In this document: positions 1 through 6,960 of the stretch, piece after piece
How positions within the stretch are numbered: the first letter of the stretch is position 1
Layout of the letters: each line of letters opens with the position of its first letter
Assembly: GCA_947259675.1 (NCBI GenBank)
Contig: CAMYNE010000049.1
Location: 1 to 8,836, forward strand
Length of the DNA stretch: 8,836 nucleotides
Direction of reading: 5' to 3'
From: an uncultured Pirellulaceae bacterium
GTDB taxonomy: Bacteria > Planctomycetota > Planctomycetia > Pirellulales > Pirellulaceae
Program-made: the position numbers and the translations under genes
Notes under the pieces: generated by a model
Told to the model about the DNA's origin: nothing
Database searches by the model: none
Seen by the model: the letters and a program-made list of their open reading frames with translations, nothing else

Positions 1-687
1 CGTTTTTGACTTGGCGTCCCAACCGATGATCTGCAGTCCCGACGATTCAACCTCATCCGGATCGCCGTAAACTTTGAACTTTCGACTGATGAAATTCTGT
101 TTGGTCGTCCATTGGCAGGAAAACTCAATTCGGAATCCGTCACCCTCCTGAGCCCAGTCGCCGACAAGCCACTCAAGGACTTTGAGTTCATCGTAATGGG
201 ATTCCTCGATTACCATTTCAGCCTCGGTCACGCGATCAATCAACCAGGCGCCATCTCGTTTGACGTACACGACACTATAATCCGTCTCGACAACGTTTCC
301 CTCTGAGTGGGTGACCGTCGCAGTACCTCTTTCGAGTGCGACGCTCGGCGAGATGAGCTCGATCGAGTCAGTCGCGACGGCGAGTTTGGGGACTGATTCG
401 TTTTCGAAAATCTTCTTAAAGCTTTCGGACATTGCAGCTCGGCCAACCGCCTGTTCTCCAGTCGTTCGGCTAGTGTATACGCCCTCCGGTGACCAGTGAG
501 CTGTTAACTTGGCGACGTCTTTGGCATTAAACGCGGCCACATAAGATTGGATCGCCGCCTCAATTTTTGCGGACTCGTCGGCTCGCGTGGCGGTTTTTTG
601 ACTTGAGTCGACTGCTTGACCAGTGGCGGTTATGCCGTTGGCGCAAATCAGTAACAGAATGAAAGAATGTAAAAACTGGTTGTGCAT
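1..687 (-). CDS. Exported SgcJ/EcaC-type (SnoaL/DUF4440-like) protein, 3' end off window
   Basis: Reading the reverse complement from the ATG at 687 gives 229 uninterrupted codons up to the window edge, so the gene is partial at its C-terminus. Residues 1-25 form a signal peptide (short polar start, then the hydrophobic stretch FLHSFILLLICANG). Residues 40-160 look like an NTF2/SnoaL cone fold as in SgcJ/EcaC and DUF4440 proteins: an opening helix (IEAAIQSYVAAFNAKD), then HWSPEGVY, and a closing YVKRDGAWLIDRV strand pair. From about residue 168 a second domain begins with LEWLVGDWAQEGDG and later GLQIIGWDAKSKT. This resembles the lipocalin-like C-terminal half seen in planctomycete members, from memory. 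The usual label 'SgcJ/EcaC family oxidoreductase' does not establish an enzyme activity; ligand and reaction are unknown. A GGAG at 694-697 sits 6 nt before the start and supports it. The gene is divergent from the bestrophin gene. The fold call is fairly firm; the function is open. Confidence 0.85.
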   Translation of the reverse strand, partial: MHNQFLHSFILLLICANGITATGQAVDSSQKTATRADESAKIEAAIQSYVAAFNAKDVAKLTAHWSPEGVYTSRTTGEQAVGRAAMSESFKKIFENESVPKLAVATDSIELISPSVALERGTATVTHSEGNVVETDYSVVYVKRDGAWLIDRVTEAEMVIEESHYDELKVLEWLVGDWAQEGDGFRIEFSCQWTTKQNFISRKFKVYGDPDEVESSGLQIIGWDAKSKT

Positions 688-693
688 AATCTG

Positions 694-697
694 CTCC
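694..697 (-). promoter_or_regulatory. Ribosome binding site of the SgcJ/EcaC-type gene
   Basis: On the minus strand GGAG lies 6 nt upstream of the ATG at 687. This is a near-ideal Shine-Dalgarno spacing, and it fixes the start at the head of the signal peptide. Confidence 0.6.
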
Positions 698-725
698 GTA
701 GTTCGATCGTTTGACCTCAGCCGAT

Positions 726-731
726 ATTGTA
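726..731 (-). promoter_or_regulatory. Possible -10 box for the minus-strand SgcJ/EcaC-type gene
   Basis: The minus strand reads TACAAT here, one base from the TATAAT consensus and about 39 nt upstream of the ATG at 687. No good -35 element stands at 17 bp: TTTCGG is in that position and a TTGTTT lies at a 20-bp spacing. The call therefore rests on the -10 hexamer and its position alone. Confidence 0.3.
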
Positions 732-888
732 GGCGATGGTCTCGATAGCCGAAACAAGTTGTGTCGCCCCTCGTTGCGAACAAAGTCAAAGTCGGTGTGA
801 ATGGCCGCGCTACCAGTGATTGGCACCCTTCCCGTAAAGTAATACTTTGTCCAAACTAAAAGGATGTTGTTATTTGTGTTTGTAACTG

Positions 889-901
889 CCAATCATATTG
901 G
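889..901. promoter_or_regulatory. Palindrome CCAAT-CAT-ATTGG upstream of the bestrophin gene
   Basis: There is a perfect 5-bp inverted repeat with a 3-bp centre, 32 bp before the GTG start of the bestrophin gene. A further ATTGG lies at 819-823 inside GATTGGCA (818-825), which is the exact inverse of TGCCAATC at 887-894. This could be an operator for a dimeric regulator, or chance in AT-rich DNA. The rest of the 246-bp divergent spacer (688-933) holds no gene I can support. Confidence 0.3.
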
Positions 902-933
902 ATTAACCGTTTCAACGTGGAATCAAGAATGTT

Positions 934-1845
934 GTGGTAGTCAGTTCGTACAAACCGTTTTTGAGATTGATTCGTGAGTTGCTTCTGCATCTCGTGCCCG
1001 TCCTGGTCTATGTGCTGATCATTTGTGGGCTTGATCTGCAGTTCCATCTCGAAATCTATAATTTCCCCGTGGCGATTGTTGCGATTCTTGGTACCGTGAT
1101 TGGCCTGTTGTTGGCCTTTCGTACGAATTCTTGCTATTGCCGTTGGTGGGAAGCCAGAACTCTCTGGGGCGCGATCGTCAATGATTCACGAACATGGGCT
1201 CGTCAAATAATTGAGTTCTGCAAATACGAAAACGACAACAAGTCCGCTGCGGATTCAGATCTACGGCGCATCGCGTTTCGCCAGATCGCCTGGTGTTATG
1301 CATTAAGCCGAAGTCTCCGCGGCCAGAATGCGACAAGCGACTTGGACGCGTTTATGGACGAAGCAGAAATTGATTCTTATCAATCAATCCACAACGTACC
1401 CAATGATATTTTGCTCAAACAGGCAATTGAGTTACGCAAGCTTTATGAGGCAAATCGTTTGGAACTCTTCCAATTCATCGAATTGGAAAAAACCCTCACC
1501 CGTTTGACGAATTCGATGGGTGGATGTGAACGCATCAAAAACACGACGTTTCCAATGTCATACAGTCGCCTGGTTCACGGGCTGATTTACGTTTTCGTCT
1601 TTTTTCTGCCATTTGGACTCGTCAATGTGCCAGCCGTTGGGTTGGTGTTTACATCGATGTTTCTTTCATTCGCGTTTCTGTTGATTGACCGGGTGTCGAC
1701 GTATTTGCAAGACCCGTTCAGTAATCGACCGTCCGATACGCCCATGCTCAGTTTGTCACGAACGATTGAAATCAATATCAAACAAATGTTAGGTGAAAAA
1801 GAGCTGCCCTCACCATTGGCGCCAGAAGATGGCGTGCTGTATTAG
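934..1845 (+). CDS. Bestrophin-family (RFP-TM / UPF0187, YneE-like) ion channel protein
   Basis: The protein has 303 residues, close to the roughly 304 of E. coli YneE. Members form pentameric ion channels in the inner membrane; characterised bacterial ones conduct cations, animal ones anions. Hydrophobic segments lie at about 14-32, 43-62, 212-232 and 234-252. The signature after the second segment, LLLAFRTNSCYCRWWEARTL, matches the family pattern of a small residue, Phe, then R-x-N-x-C-Y and WEAR. QDPFSNRPSDTPM at 259-271 matches the conserved C-terminal PF region, and the tail IEINIKQMLGEKELP...PEDGVL matches YneE-like ends. The GTG at 934 is the best start: the in-frame stop TAA at 904-906 limits extension, and the ATG at 929 is in another frame and stops within four codons. 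No strong Shine-Dalgarno is visible. Selectivity cannot be read from sequence. A 145-bp gap to the next gene argues against tight operon coupling. Confidence 0.9.
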   Translation: MVVSSYKPFLRLIRELLLHLVPVLVYVLIICGLDLQFHLEIYNFPVAIVAILGTVIGLLLAFRTNSCYCRWWEARTLWGAIVNDSRTWARQIIEFCKYENDNKSAADSDLRRIAFRQIAWCYALSRSLRGQNATSDLDAFMDEAEIDSYQSIHNVPNDILLKQAIELRKLYEANRLELFQFIELEKTLTRLTNSMGGCERIKNTTFPMSYSRLVHGLIYVFVFFLPFGLVNVPAVGLVFTSMFLSFAFLLIDRVSTYLQDPFSNRPSDTPMLSLSRTIEINIKQMLGEKELPSPLAPEDGVLY

Positions 1846-1990
1846 CCAAAGCTTAGGCGTCGCCTCGAGTTTACCCTTTTTTTACAAGCCGAAGAGACTC
1901 CCGCCCAGCGTCTCGAGAAAGGACTCCCACCTTCATGGTCGCCAAGTTATGCTAGTCAGATTATTGTTTCACAACTCACGGTCATACGAA

Positions 1991-4396
1991 ATGTCTTCCC
2001 AATACAACCTCCTGCGGCGGCGACTATGGTTCGCCGCGATGTTCACCGTCGTTTTACTCTCGGCCGATCACGTCGTCACCGGTCAGGAAAAAGAATTTCC
2101 GAAGTGGTGGAATGATCGGGTCTCGGCACAACTCGATCTGGCCGACTCAAATAGTAACGAGCTTGCGAGCGCTTTGCAGCGAACACCCGAAGAACATCGA
2201 AAAGCGATGTCGTTTCTGATTTCGAACATGAATCCCAAAGATCTTCAGACCGCGACGGGTAATTTGCTGCTGAACAACATTCGTTTGGCCTACGAGGCGA
2301 AAACGAAGTTACCCTGGGGCGACGAGATTCCAGAAGACATTTTCTTAAACGATGTGCTGCCTCATTTTAATGTCGATGAAACAAGAGAACTTTGGCGCCC
2401 AAAGTTGTATGAATTGTGCCTGCCGATCGTTGCCGATTGCAAAACATCCGCCGAGGCGGCTCAAAAACTGAACGAAGAACTATTCAAAAAAGTGGGTGTC
2501 AAATATTCAACGGCACGCAAACGAGCCAATCAATGCCCCAGCGAAAGCATCGATCAAGGCTTGGCATCTTGCACCGGATTATCTGTCTTGCTGACGGACG
2601 CGTGCCGCAGCGTTTGTGTTCCCGCGCGGCTCTCCGGCATTCCAAGTTGGCCCAACAAACGGGGTAATCACACGTGGGTCGAAGTCTGGGATGGCGAATG
2701 GCATTTCACCGGAGCTGCAGAGCCAAGTGCGCAGGGGCTCAATCACACATGGTTTCAAAACGATGCTGCACTCGCCGACAAGTCGTCGCGACTTCACTCG
2801 GTCTATTCGGTCAGTTTCAAGAAAACGGACACGATCTTTCCGCTTGTCTGGTCAAGTGATCCGGAAAACCCGGTGTATGCGGTTAATGTAACGGATCGTT
2901 ATGCGGACCCGGAAAAGATCGCGGCGATGAAGGCCCAACAGAATATCGTGCAAACGATGATTCGAGTCTGGAACGCCGATCAAACTGAGCGAATAGCAGT
3001 TCAAGTTGTCGTAAAGGGTTTGGACGACGAAACCAGTTTGAGCGGTCAATCGCGTGACAACGAGGCCGACATGAACGACATGCTGACATTCGAATTGAAG
3101 CCAAACTCGCATTACGATTTGCATGCCTGTGGCGGCGATCATTCAACGAACGTTCGGTTTCGTACGGGCGAAAAGAAACAACAAATTGTCGAAGTCCTGT
3201 TACGGGAGGAACGCGTTTCAACCGGCGAAATGAAAAATCTTGTCAAACAATCTGCCGCCGATTTTTTTGCAGCCAATAAAGAACAGCGAAAGCAATGGAA
3301 GTTCGCGGAAAACGTGGCTGAGGCTTATCGAGCGAATCCACGATCGTATCACAAAGCGATTTTGGAGGCCTTCAAAATTTCATCACTCGGTCAGTCGCGG
3401 AAAGACGACTTTGAAAATAATCGCGTTACCTTCAATGAACACACCAGCCCGTACACCGTCAAGGAAGTTGGCACCCGTCCAGAAAACGGTTGGCCACTCT
3501 TCATCGCAATGCATGGCGGAGGCGGTGCTCCCGCCCGCGTCAACGATAGCCAATGGGAACACATGCAGATCTATTACAAAGATCAACCTGGCGTGACAGG
3601 CTACAAATACCTAGCGCTGCGAGCACCCAATAACAGCTGGAACGGCTTCTACGACAACTATGTTTACCCATTGATCGAAAACTTGATTCGTCAATTCATC
3701 GTTCACGGTGACATTGATCCAGACAAGGTTTTCATTATGGGCTATTCTCATGGCGGCTACGGCGCGTTTGCGATCGGCCCCAAGATTCCTTATCGCTTTG
3801 CCGCCGTCCATTCCAGCGCTGCCGCACCAACCGACGGGGAGACTTCTGCGAAAACGCTTCGGAATACCCGGTTTACGTTTATGGTTGGCGAGAATGACAA
3901 TGCCCATGGCCGACGTCAACGGTGTGAAGCGTTTGCAAAACAAATAGCTGAACTAAAAGGAGATCGAGACGACATTTATCCCGTCGAGTTTTTGTTCAAA
4001 CCGGGATTCGGTCATCGCGGTTTGCCAGACCGCGACATGATTTCTGAAATGTATGATTACACCCGCAATGTTGTTCCCAAGCATTTGACGTGGGAACTGA
4101 CCGATCCGGTCGTCGACAGGTTTTTCTGGCTGCAGGTCGATGAACCAGCAAAAGGAAAAGAGGTCAACGCGACAATCGAAAACAATCTGATTGAAATTCA
4201 AGCTGAAAACGTCGATCAACTGCTAGTCTATTTTGACGAACGGCTGATCGATCCAAAGCAGCCCGTCAAGATTCGCATTGGCGAAAAAACGATCGAAGCA
4301 GAGTACAGACCAAGCATTGAGGTTCTCTGTCGCACGCTTGCCGAATCAGGCGACTTGAATCTGGCGTTTGACGGTATTGTTGAAATCAAGCCTTAG
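1991..4396 (+). CDS. Exported transglutaminase-like / alpha-beta hydrolase (esterase) fusion protein
   Basis: The protein has 801 residues from the ATG at 1991. Residues 1-30 form a signal peptide (LLRRRLWFAAMFTVVLLSAD), so it probably acts outside the cytoplasm. A transglutaminase-like (papain-fold) domain covers about 140-260: the nucleophile is C194 in ASCTGLSVLLTDACRS, the His is H227 in GNHTWVEVWDG, and the acid is probably E244 in GAAEP. Residues 320-405 look like a small beta-sandwich linker. An esterase/PHB-depolymerase-like alpha/beta hydrolase covers about 490-700: an oxyanion HGGGG at 508-512, S586 in GYSHGG, a candidate Asp D636 in VGENDNAHG, and H675 in GFGH. A beta-rich tail follows. 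Substrates are unknown; peptide or amide cleavage by the first domain and ester cleavage by the second are family-based guesses. The frame is open back to 1793, overlapping the bestrophin 3' end, with other ATGs at 1793 and 1949. The start at 1991 is chosen because it places the signal peptide at the N-terminus; no strong ribosome binding site is visible. Confidence 0.85.
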   Translation: MSSQYNLLRRRLWFAAMFTVVLLSADHVVTGQEKEFPKWWNDRVSAQLDLADSNSNELASALQRTPEEHRKAMSFLISNMNPKDLQTATGNLLLNNIRLAYEAKTKLPWGDEIPEDIFLNDVLPHFNVDETRELWRPKLYELCLPIVADCKTSAEAAQKLNEELFKKVGVKYSTARKRANQCPSESIDQGLASCTGLSVLLTDACRSVCVPARLSGIPSWPNKRGNHTWVEVWDGEWHFTGAAEPSAQGLNHTWFQNDAALADKSSRLHSVYSVSFKKTDTIFPLVWSSDPENPVYAVNVTDRYADPEKIAAMKAQQNIVQTMIRVWNADQTERIAVQVVVKGLDDETSLSGQSRDNEADMNDMLTFELKPNSHYDLHACGGDHSTNVRFRTGEKKQQIVEVLLREERVSTGEMKNLVKQSAADFFAANKEQRKQWKFAENVAEAYRANPRSYHKAILEAFKISSLGQSRKDDFENNRVTFNEHTSPYTVKEVGTRPENGWPLFIAMHGGGGAPARVNDSQWEHMQIYYKDQPGVTGYKYLALRAPNNSWNGFYDNYVYPLIENLIRQFIVHGDIDPDKVFIMGYSHGGYGAFAIGPKIPYRFAAVHSSAAAPTDGETSAKTLRNTRFTFMVGENDNAHGRRQRCEAFAKQIAELKGDRDDIYPVEFLFKPGFGHRGLPDRDMISEMYDYTRNVVPKHLTWELTDPVVDRFFWLQVDEPAKGKEVNATIENNLIEIQAENVDQLLVYFDERLIDPKQPVKIRIGEKTIEAEYRPSIEVLCRTLAESGDLNLAFDGIVEIKP

Positions 4397-4465
4397 CAGG
4401 CGTTTGCATAGCGGTTCGCTCCGATTCGACATTGCATATAATGTCTGACGAGCATCCAAAAAGTT

Positions 4466-4564
4466 CAAGTCATCCTGAACCGAGTGGAGCGAGGTGAAGG
4501 ATCTCTCGTTGGGATTGTTCGAACGCGAGATCCTTCGGTCGCTAAGCTCCCTCAGGATGACTTG
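4466..4564. repeat. Dispersed palindromic repeat (GTCATCCTGA ... TCAGGATGAC type)
   Basis: This is an imperfect inverted repeat of about 99 nt. The outer arms CAAGTCATCCTGA (4466-4478) and TCAGGATGACTTG (4552-4564) are perfect complements. The inner arms GAAGGATCTC (4496-4505) and GAGATCCTTC (4527-4536) are also perfect, with partly paired GAGTGGAGCGA-like sequence between and a loop near 4508-4522. The motif matches, from memory, an interspersed element common between genes in many bacterial genomes including planctomycetes. It would fold into a long hairpin in the 3' region of the transglutaminase-esterase transcript and may shield or end it, but no U-tract follows directly. It lies in the 366-bp spacer 4397-4762, where I see no gene. 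Confidence 0.75.
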
Positions 4565-4635
4565 CTACACCAAAACACCATCCACATAATTTATGTTCAT
4601 TTTTTTTACGTTGTCCCGCGCGTCAGAATGTGGGG

Positions 4636-4664
4636 CTCAGAATGACTTTTTCGCTCTTCGCGAA
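4636..4664. repeat. Possible half-copy of the dispersed repeat plus small hairpin
   Basis: GCTCAGAATGACTTT differs by one base from the right arm of the 4466-4564 element over the TCAGGATGACTT core, and another CAGAATG stands at 4624-4630. Directly after it, TTCGC (4650-4654) and GCGAA (4660-4664) form a 5-bp stem with a 5-nt loop. It may be a worn half-element left by a second insertion. The region is upstream of the M3 peptidase gene and may lie in its leader. Confidence 0.35.
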
Positions 4665-4753
4665 CCCGTGCCGGTAGGCGGAAGACAACCTCACCGCCAA
4701 TTGGTACCTTATTGGGAAACGAAAACAGAAGACCCGCAAAAGGCAACAGAACC

Positions 4754-4757
4754 GGAG
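4754..4757 (+). promoter_or_regulatory. Ribosome binding site deciding the M3 peptidase start
   Basis: GGAG stands 5 nt before the ATG at 4763. The same frame stays open to an ATG at 4712, but only the 4763 start has this site and puts the signal peptide at the very N-terminus. Confidence 0.65.
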
Positions 4758-4762
4758 TCAAA

Positions 4763-6928
4763 ATGAAAACTAAAAAATTGTTATACTCAATTTCTTTCGC
4801 GATTTTCGCTACGAACATAATGCTTCCTCATCCAATGTATGCCCAAGAAGAAACAAAAACGGACGGAGCCAAAATGTATGACTCAATCATGTTGCGGCCC
4901 TGGTCAGGACGCAACGGCGGGGTGCCACCCTGGAAACAGGTTAAGGTCGAAGAGTTCTTGCCCACGTTCGACGCAGCGATTGAAATGTCGGAAGCGGAAA
5001 TCGATGCGATCGCTAACCATCCGTCGGCACCCACTTTTGAAAACACCATCGTAGCCCTGGAAAAAGCGGGCGAGCCGCTCAATCGACTGGAAACGATTTT
5101 CGGCGTTCACAGCTCCAACTTGAACCTTGGTTCGATCCCGGATATTGAAAAAGCGGTTGCGCCAAAATTGTCAAAACACCGTGACTCAATTACACAAAAT
5201 GAAAAACTCTTCGCCCGAATTGCCACGGTCTATGAAGGCGATGAGATGAAGAGTCTTAGCTTGGCACAACAACGACTCGTTGAAGACTATTACAAAAACT
5301 TTGTCCGCCAAGGAGCGAAATTGATTGCGGAAGACAAAGCCAACCTTTCTCCGATCAATACCTCTCTCGCCGGGTTGTTTACTCAGTTCAGTCAAAATGT
5401 TCTCGCCGACGAAGGTAATTACGTTACCTGGATTGAAAACGAAAAAGACTTGGCAGGCCTTCCCGATAGTGTGATTGAGGCGATGGCCAGTGCGGCCAAA
5501 GAGCGCAGTACCGAGGGTGAAAGCAAAGGCGACTGGGCCGTCACGAATACCCGTTCCTCGATGGAGCCGTTTTTGACCTATGCCGACAATCGAGCGAGCC
5601 GCGAGAAAGTCTGGCGGACGTACTACGACCGTGGTGACAACGGTGACGAAAGGGATAACAACGAGATTATTTCCAAAATCCTGAAACTGCGTGCCGAACG
5701 AGCATTGTTGCTGGGTTATGAAACTCACGCACACTGGCGACTGGAGCCTCAAATGGCCGCCAAGCCCGAAGCTGCGATGGACCTGATGTTGAAAGTCTGG
5801 CCGAAAGCGGTCGCTCGAGTGAAAGAAGAAGTCACCGACATGCAAGCGATCGCCGACCAGGAAAATGCCGGAATCACGATCGAGCCCTGGGACTATCGCT
5901 ACTATGCGGAGAAAGTTCGCAAAGCAAAATACGATCTCGATTTCAACGAAGTTAAACCGTATCTGCAACTCGAAAAACTCGTTGAGGGCATGATGTGGGC
6001 AGCTGGCGAGCTATACGGGTTTGAGTTTGAGCAAATCAAGGACGTCCCCGTTTTTCATCCCGATGTCCGAGTCTTTGAAGTCACTCGTGATGGACAACAT
6101 GTCGGTCTCTGGTACCTCGACCCCTATGCTCGTCGCGGCAAGCGTAGTGGCGCGTGGATGAACGCCTATCGTTCACAGAAAAACATCGACAAACCGATCA
6201 CGCCGATCGTGTCGAATAATTCGAACTTCGTCAAAGGCAAGGAGGGCGAGGCGGTACTGATTTCATGGGACGACGCGATCACGTTGTTTCACGAGTTCGG
6301 TCACGCGCTGCACGGCTTGTGTAGCAATTGCCAATACCCTTCCCAGTCCGGAACTTCGGTTGCTCGCGACTACGTCGAGTTTCCTTCTCAGTTGAATGAA
6401 CATTGGCTTTCCACGCCGGAAGTTCTGAAGAAGTTCGCCGTTCATTACAAAACGGGCGAACCCATGCCCGCCGAGTTGCTTGAAAAAATCGAGAAAGCAG
6501 ACACGTTTAACCAGGGATTTGCTACCGTTGAATACCTGGCCAGTGCGCTGATCGACATGAAACTTCATCTGGCTGGAAATGTGACGATTGATCCGGACAA
6601 ATTTGAGCGTGAACAATTGGCCGAACTTGGGATGCCGAAGGAAATCGTCATGCGTCACCGGACACCGCAATTCAGTCACGTGTTTTCGAGCGACGGTTAT
6701 TCGGCCGGTTATTACAGTTACCTCTGGTCGGACGCGTTGACTGCCGATGCGGCGGAAGTCTTTGAAGCAGCGGGTTCCTATTACAAGCCAGAGCTTGCAA
6801 AAAGCCTGTATGAACACATCATGTCAGTCGGCGATACGATCGAACCAGCCGACGGCTTCCGCAAATTCCGCGGTCGCGATGTGGACACGGCGGCGCTGCT
6901 GCGCAAACGAGGTTTTCCAGTGGATTGA
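4763..6928 (+). CDS. Exported M3-family zinc metallopeptidase (Dcp / oligopeptidase A-like)
   Basis: The protein has 721 residues and is a gluzincin that cleaves short peptides, held in a deep cleft, at C-terminal dipeptides or internal bonds. The N-terminus MKTKKLLYSISFAIFATNIM is a signal peptide with probable cleavage after A27 (PMYA|Q), so this copy is likely periplasmic. Residues 40-200 carry the helical lid region, with APTFENTIVALEKAG and RLVEDYYKNFVRQGAKL matching the Dcp type. The zinc site is HEFGH at 510-514 with E539 in DYVEFPSQ, exactly 25 residues after H514, the spacing known from thimet oligopeptidase (H477 and E502). The substrate-binding region is H639 in FSHVF followed by GYSAGYYSYLW at 645-655. 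Length is near E. coli Dcp (about 680) plus a signal peptide, and the gene looks intact. Whether it is a dipeptidyl carboxypeptidase or an endo-oligopeptidase cannot be settled from sequence. It stands alone after a repeat-bearing spacer and is convergent with the YyaL-type gene. Confidence 0.92.
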   Translation: MKTKKLLYSISFAIFATNIMLPHPMYAQEETKTDGAKMYDSIMLRPWSGRNGGVPPWKQVKVEEFLPTFDAAIEMSEAEIDAIANHPSAPTFENTIVALEKAGEPLNRLETIFGVHSSNLNLGSIPDIEKAVAPKLSKHRDSITQNEKLFARIATVYEGDEMKSLSLAQQRLVEDYYKNFVRQGAKLIAEDKANLSPINTSLAGLFTQFSQNVLADEGNYVTWIENEKDLAGLPDSVIEAMASAAKERSTEGESKGDWAVTNTRSSMEPFLTYADNRASREKVWRTYYDRGDNGDERDNNEIISKILKLRAERALLLGYETHAHWRLEPQMAAKPEAAMDLMLKVWPKAVARVKEEVTDMQAIADQENAGITIEPWDYRYYAEKVRKAKYDLDFNEVKPYLQLEKLVEGMMWAAGELYGFEFEQIKDVPVFHPDVRVFEVTRDGQHVGLWYLDPYARRGKRSGAWMNAYRSQKNIDKPITPIVSNNSNFVKGKEGEAVLISWDDAITLFHEFGHALHGLCSNCQYPSQSGTSVARDYVEFPSQLNEHWLSTPEVLKKFAVHYKTGEPMPAELLEKIEKADTFNQGFATVEYLASALIDMKLHLAGNVTIDPDKFEREQLAELGMPKEIVMRHRTPQFSHVFSSDGYSAGYYSYLWSDALTADAAEVFEAAGSYYKPELAKSLYEHIMSVGDTIEPADGFRKFRGRDVDTAALLRKRGFPVD

Positions 6929-6931
6929 GTC

Positions 6932-6960
6932 GCGAAGGCGGTAGGCCCGGCCGCTTACGC
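6932..6960 (+). terminator. GC-rich hairpin just after the M3 peptidase stop codon
   Basis: GCGAAGGCGG (6932-6941) and CCGCTTACGC (6951-6960) form a 10-bp stem with one A-A mismatch and one G-T wobble, around a 9-nt loop, 3 nt past the TGA. No T-run follows, so it is not a classical intrinsic terminator. It may instead be an mRNA-stabilising 3' hairpin. The sequence running on to GTCGCGGCTCACC resembles another dispersed non-coding element I recall from Pirellula-type genomes. Confidence 0.4.

Noticed and set aside
560..892. 110-codon minus-strand open frame across the start of the SgcJ/EcaC-type gene
   Set aside because: It overlaps the real signal peptide and start region in a different frame, and its translation is rich in Arg and Asn without family resemblance.
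1855..1883. Terminator-like AGGC-GTC-GCCT stem followed by seven Ts after the bestrophin gene
   Set aside because: The stem has only 4-5 bp and the T-run starts 11 nt after it, so it does not meet the form of an intrinsic terminator.
3240..3596. 118-codon plus-strand open frame inside the fusion gene
   Set aside because: It is a shifted-frame shadow of the linker and the start of the esterase domain. The main frame here encodes the HGGGG oxyanion motif.
5186..5968. 260-codon open frame on the minus strand inside the M3 peptidase gene
   Set aside because: It is fully antisense to a gene with complete zinc-site motifs and resembles no family I know. Long antisense frames are expected from the codon bias of the real gene.
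6263..6817. 184-codon minus-strand open frame over the M3 catalytic region
   Set aside because: It is a shadow of the conserved HEFGH-to-GYYSYLW coding region and has no independent start signal or recognisable motif.
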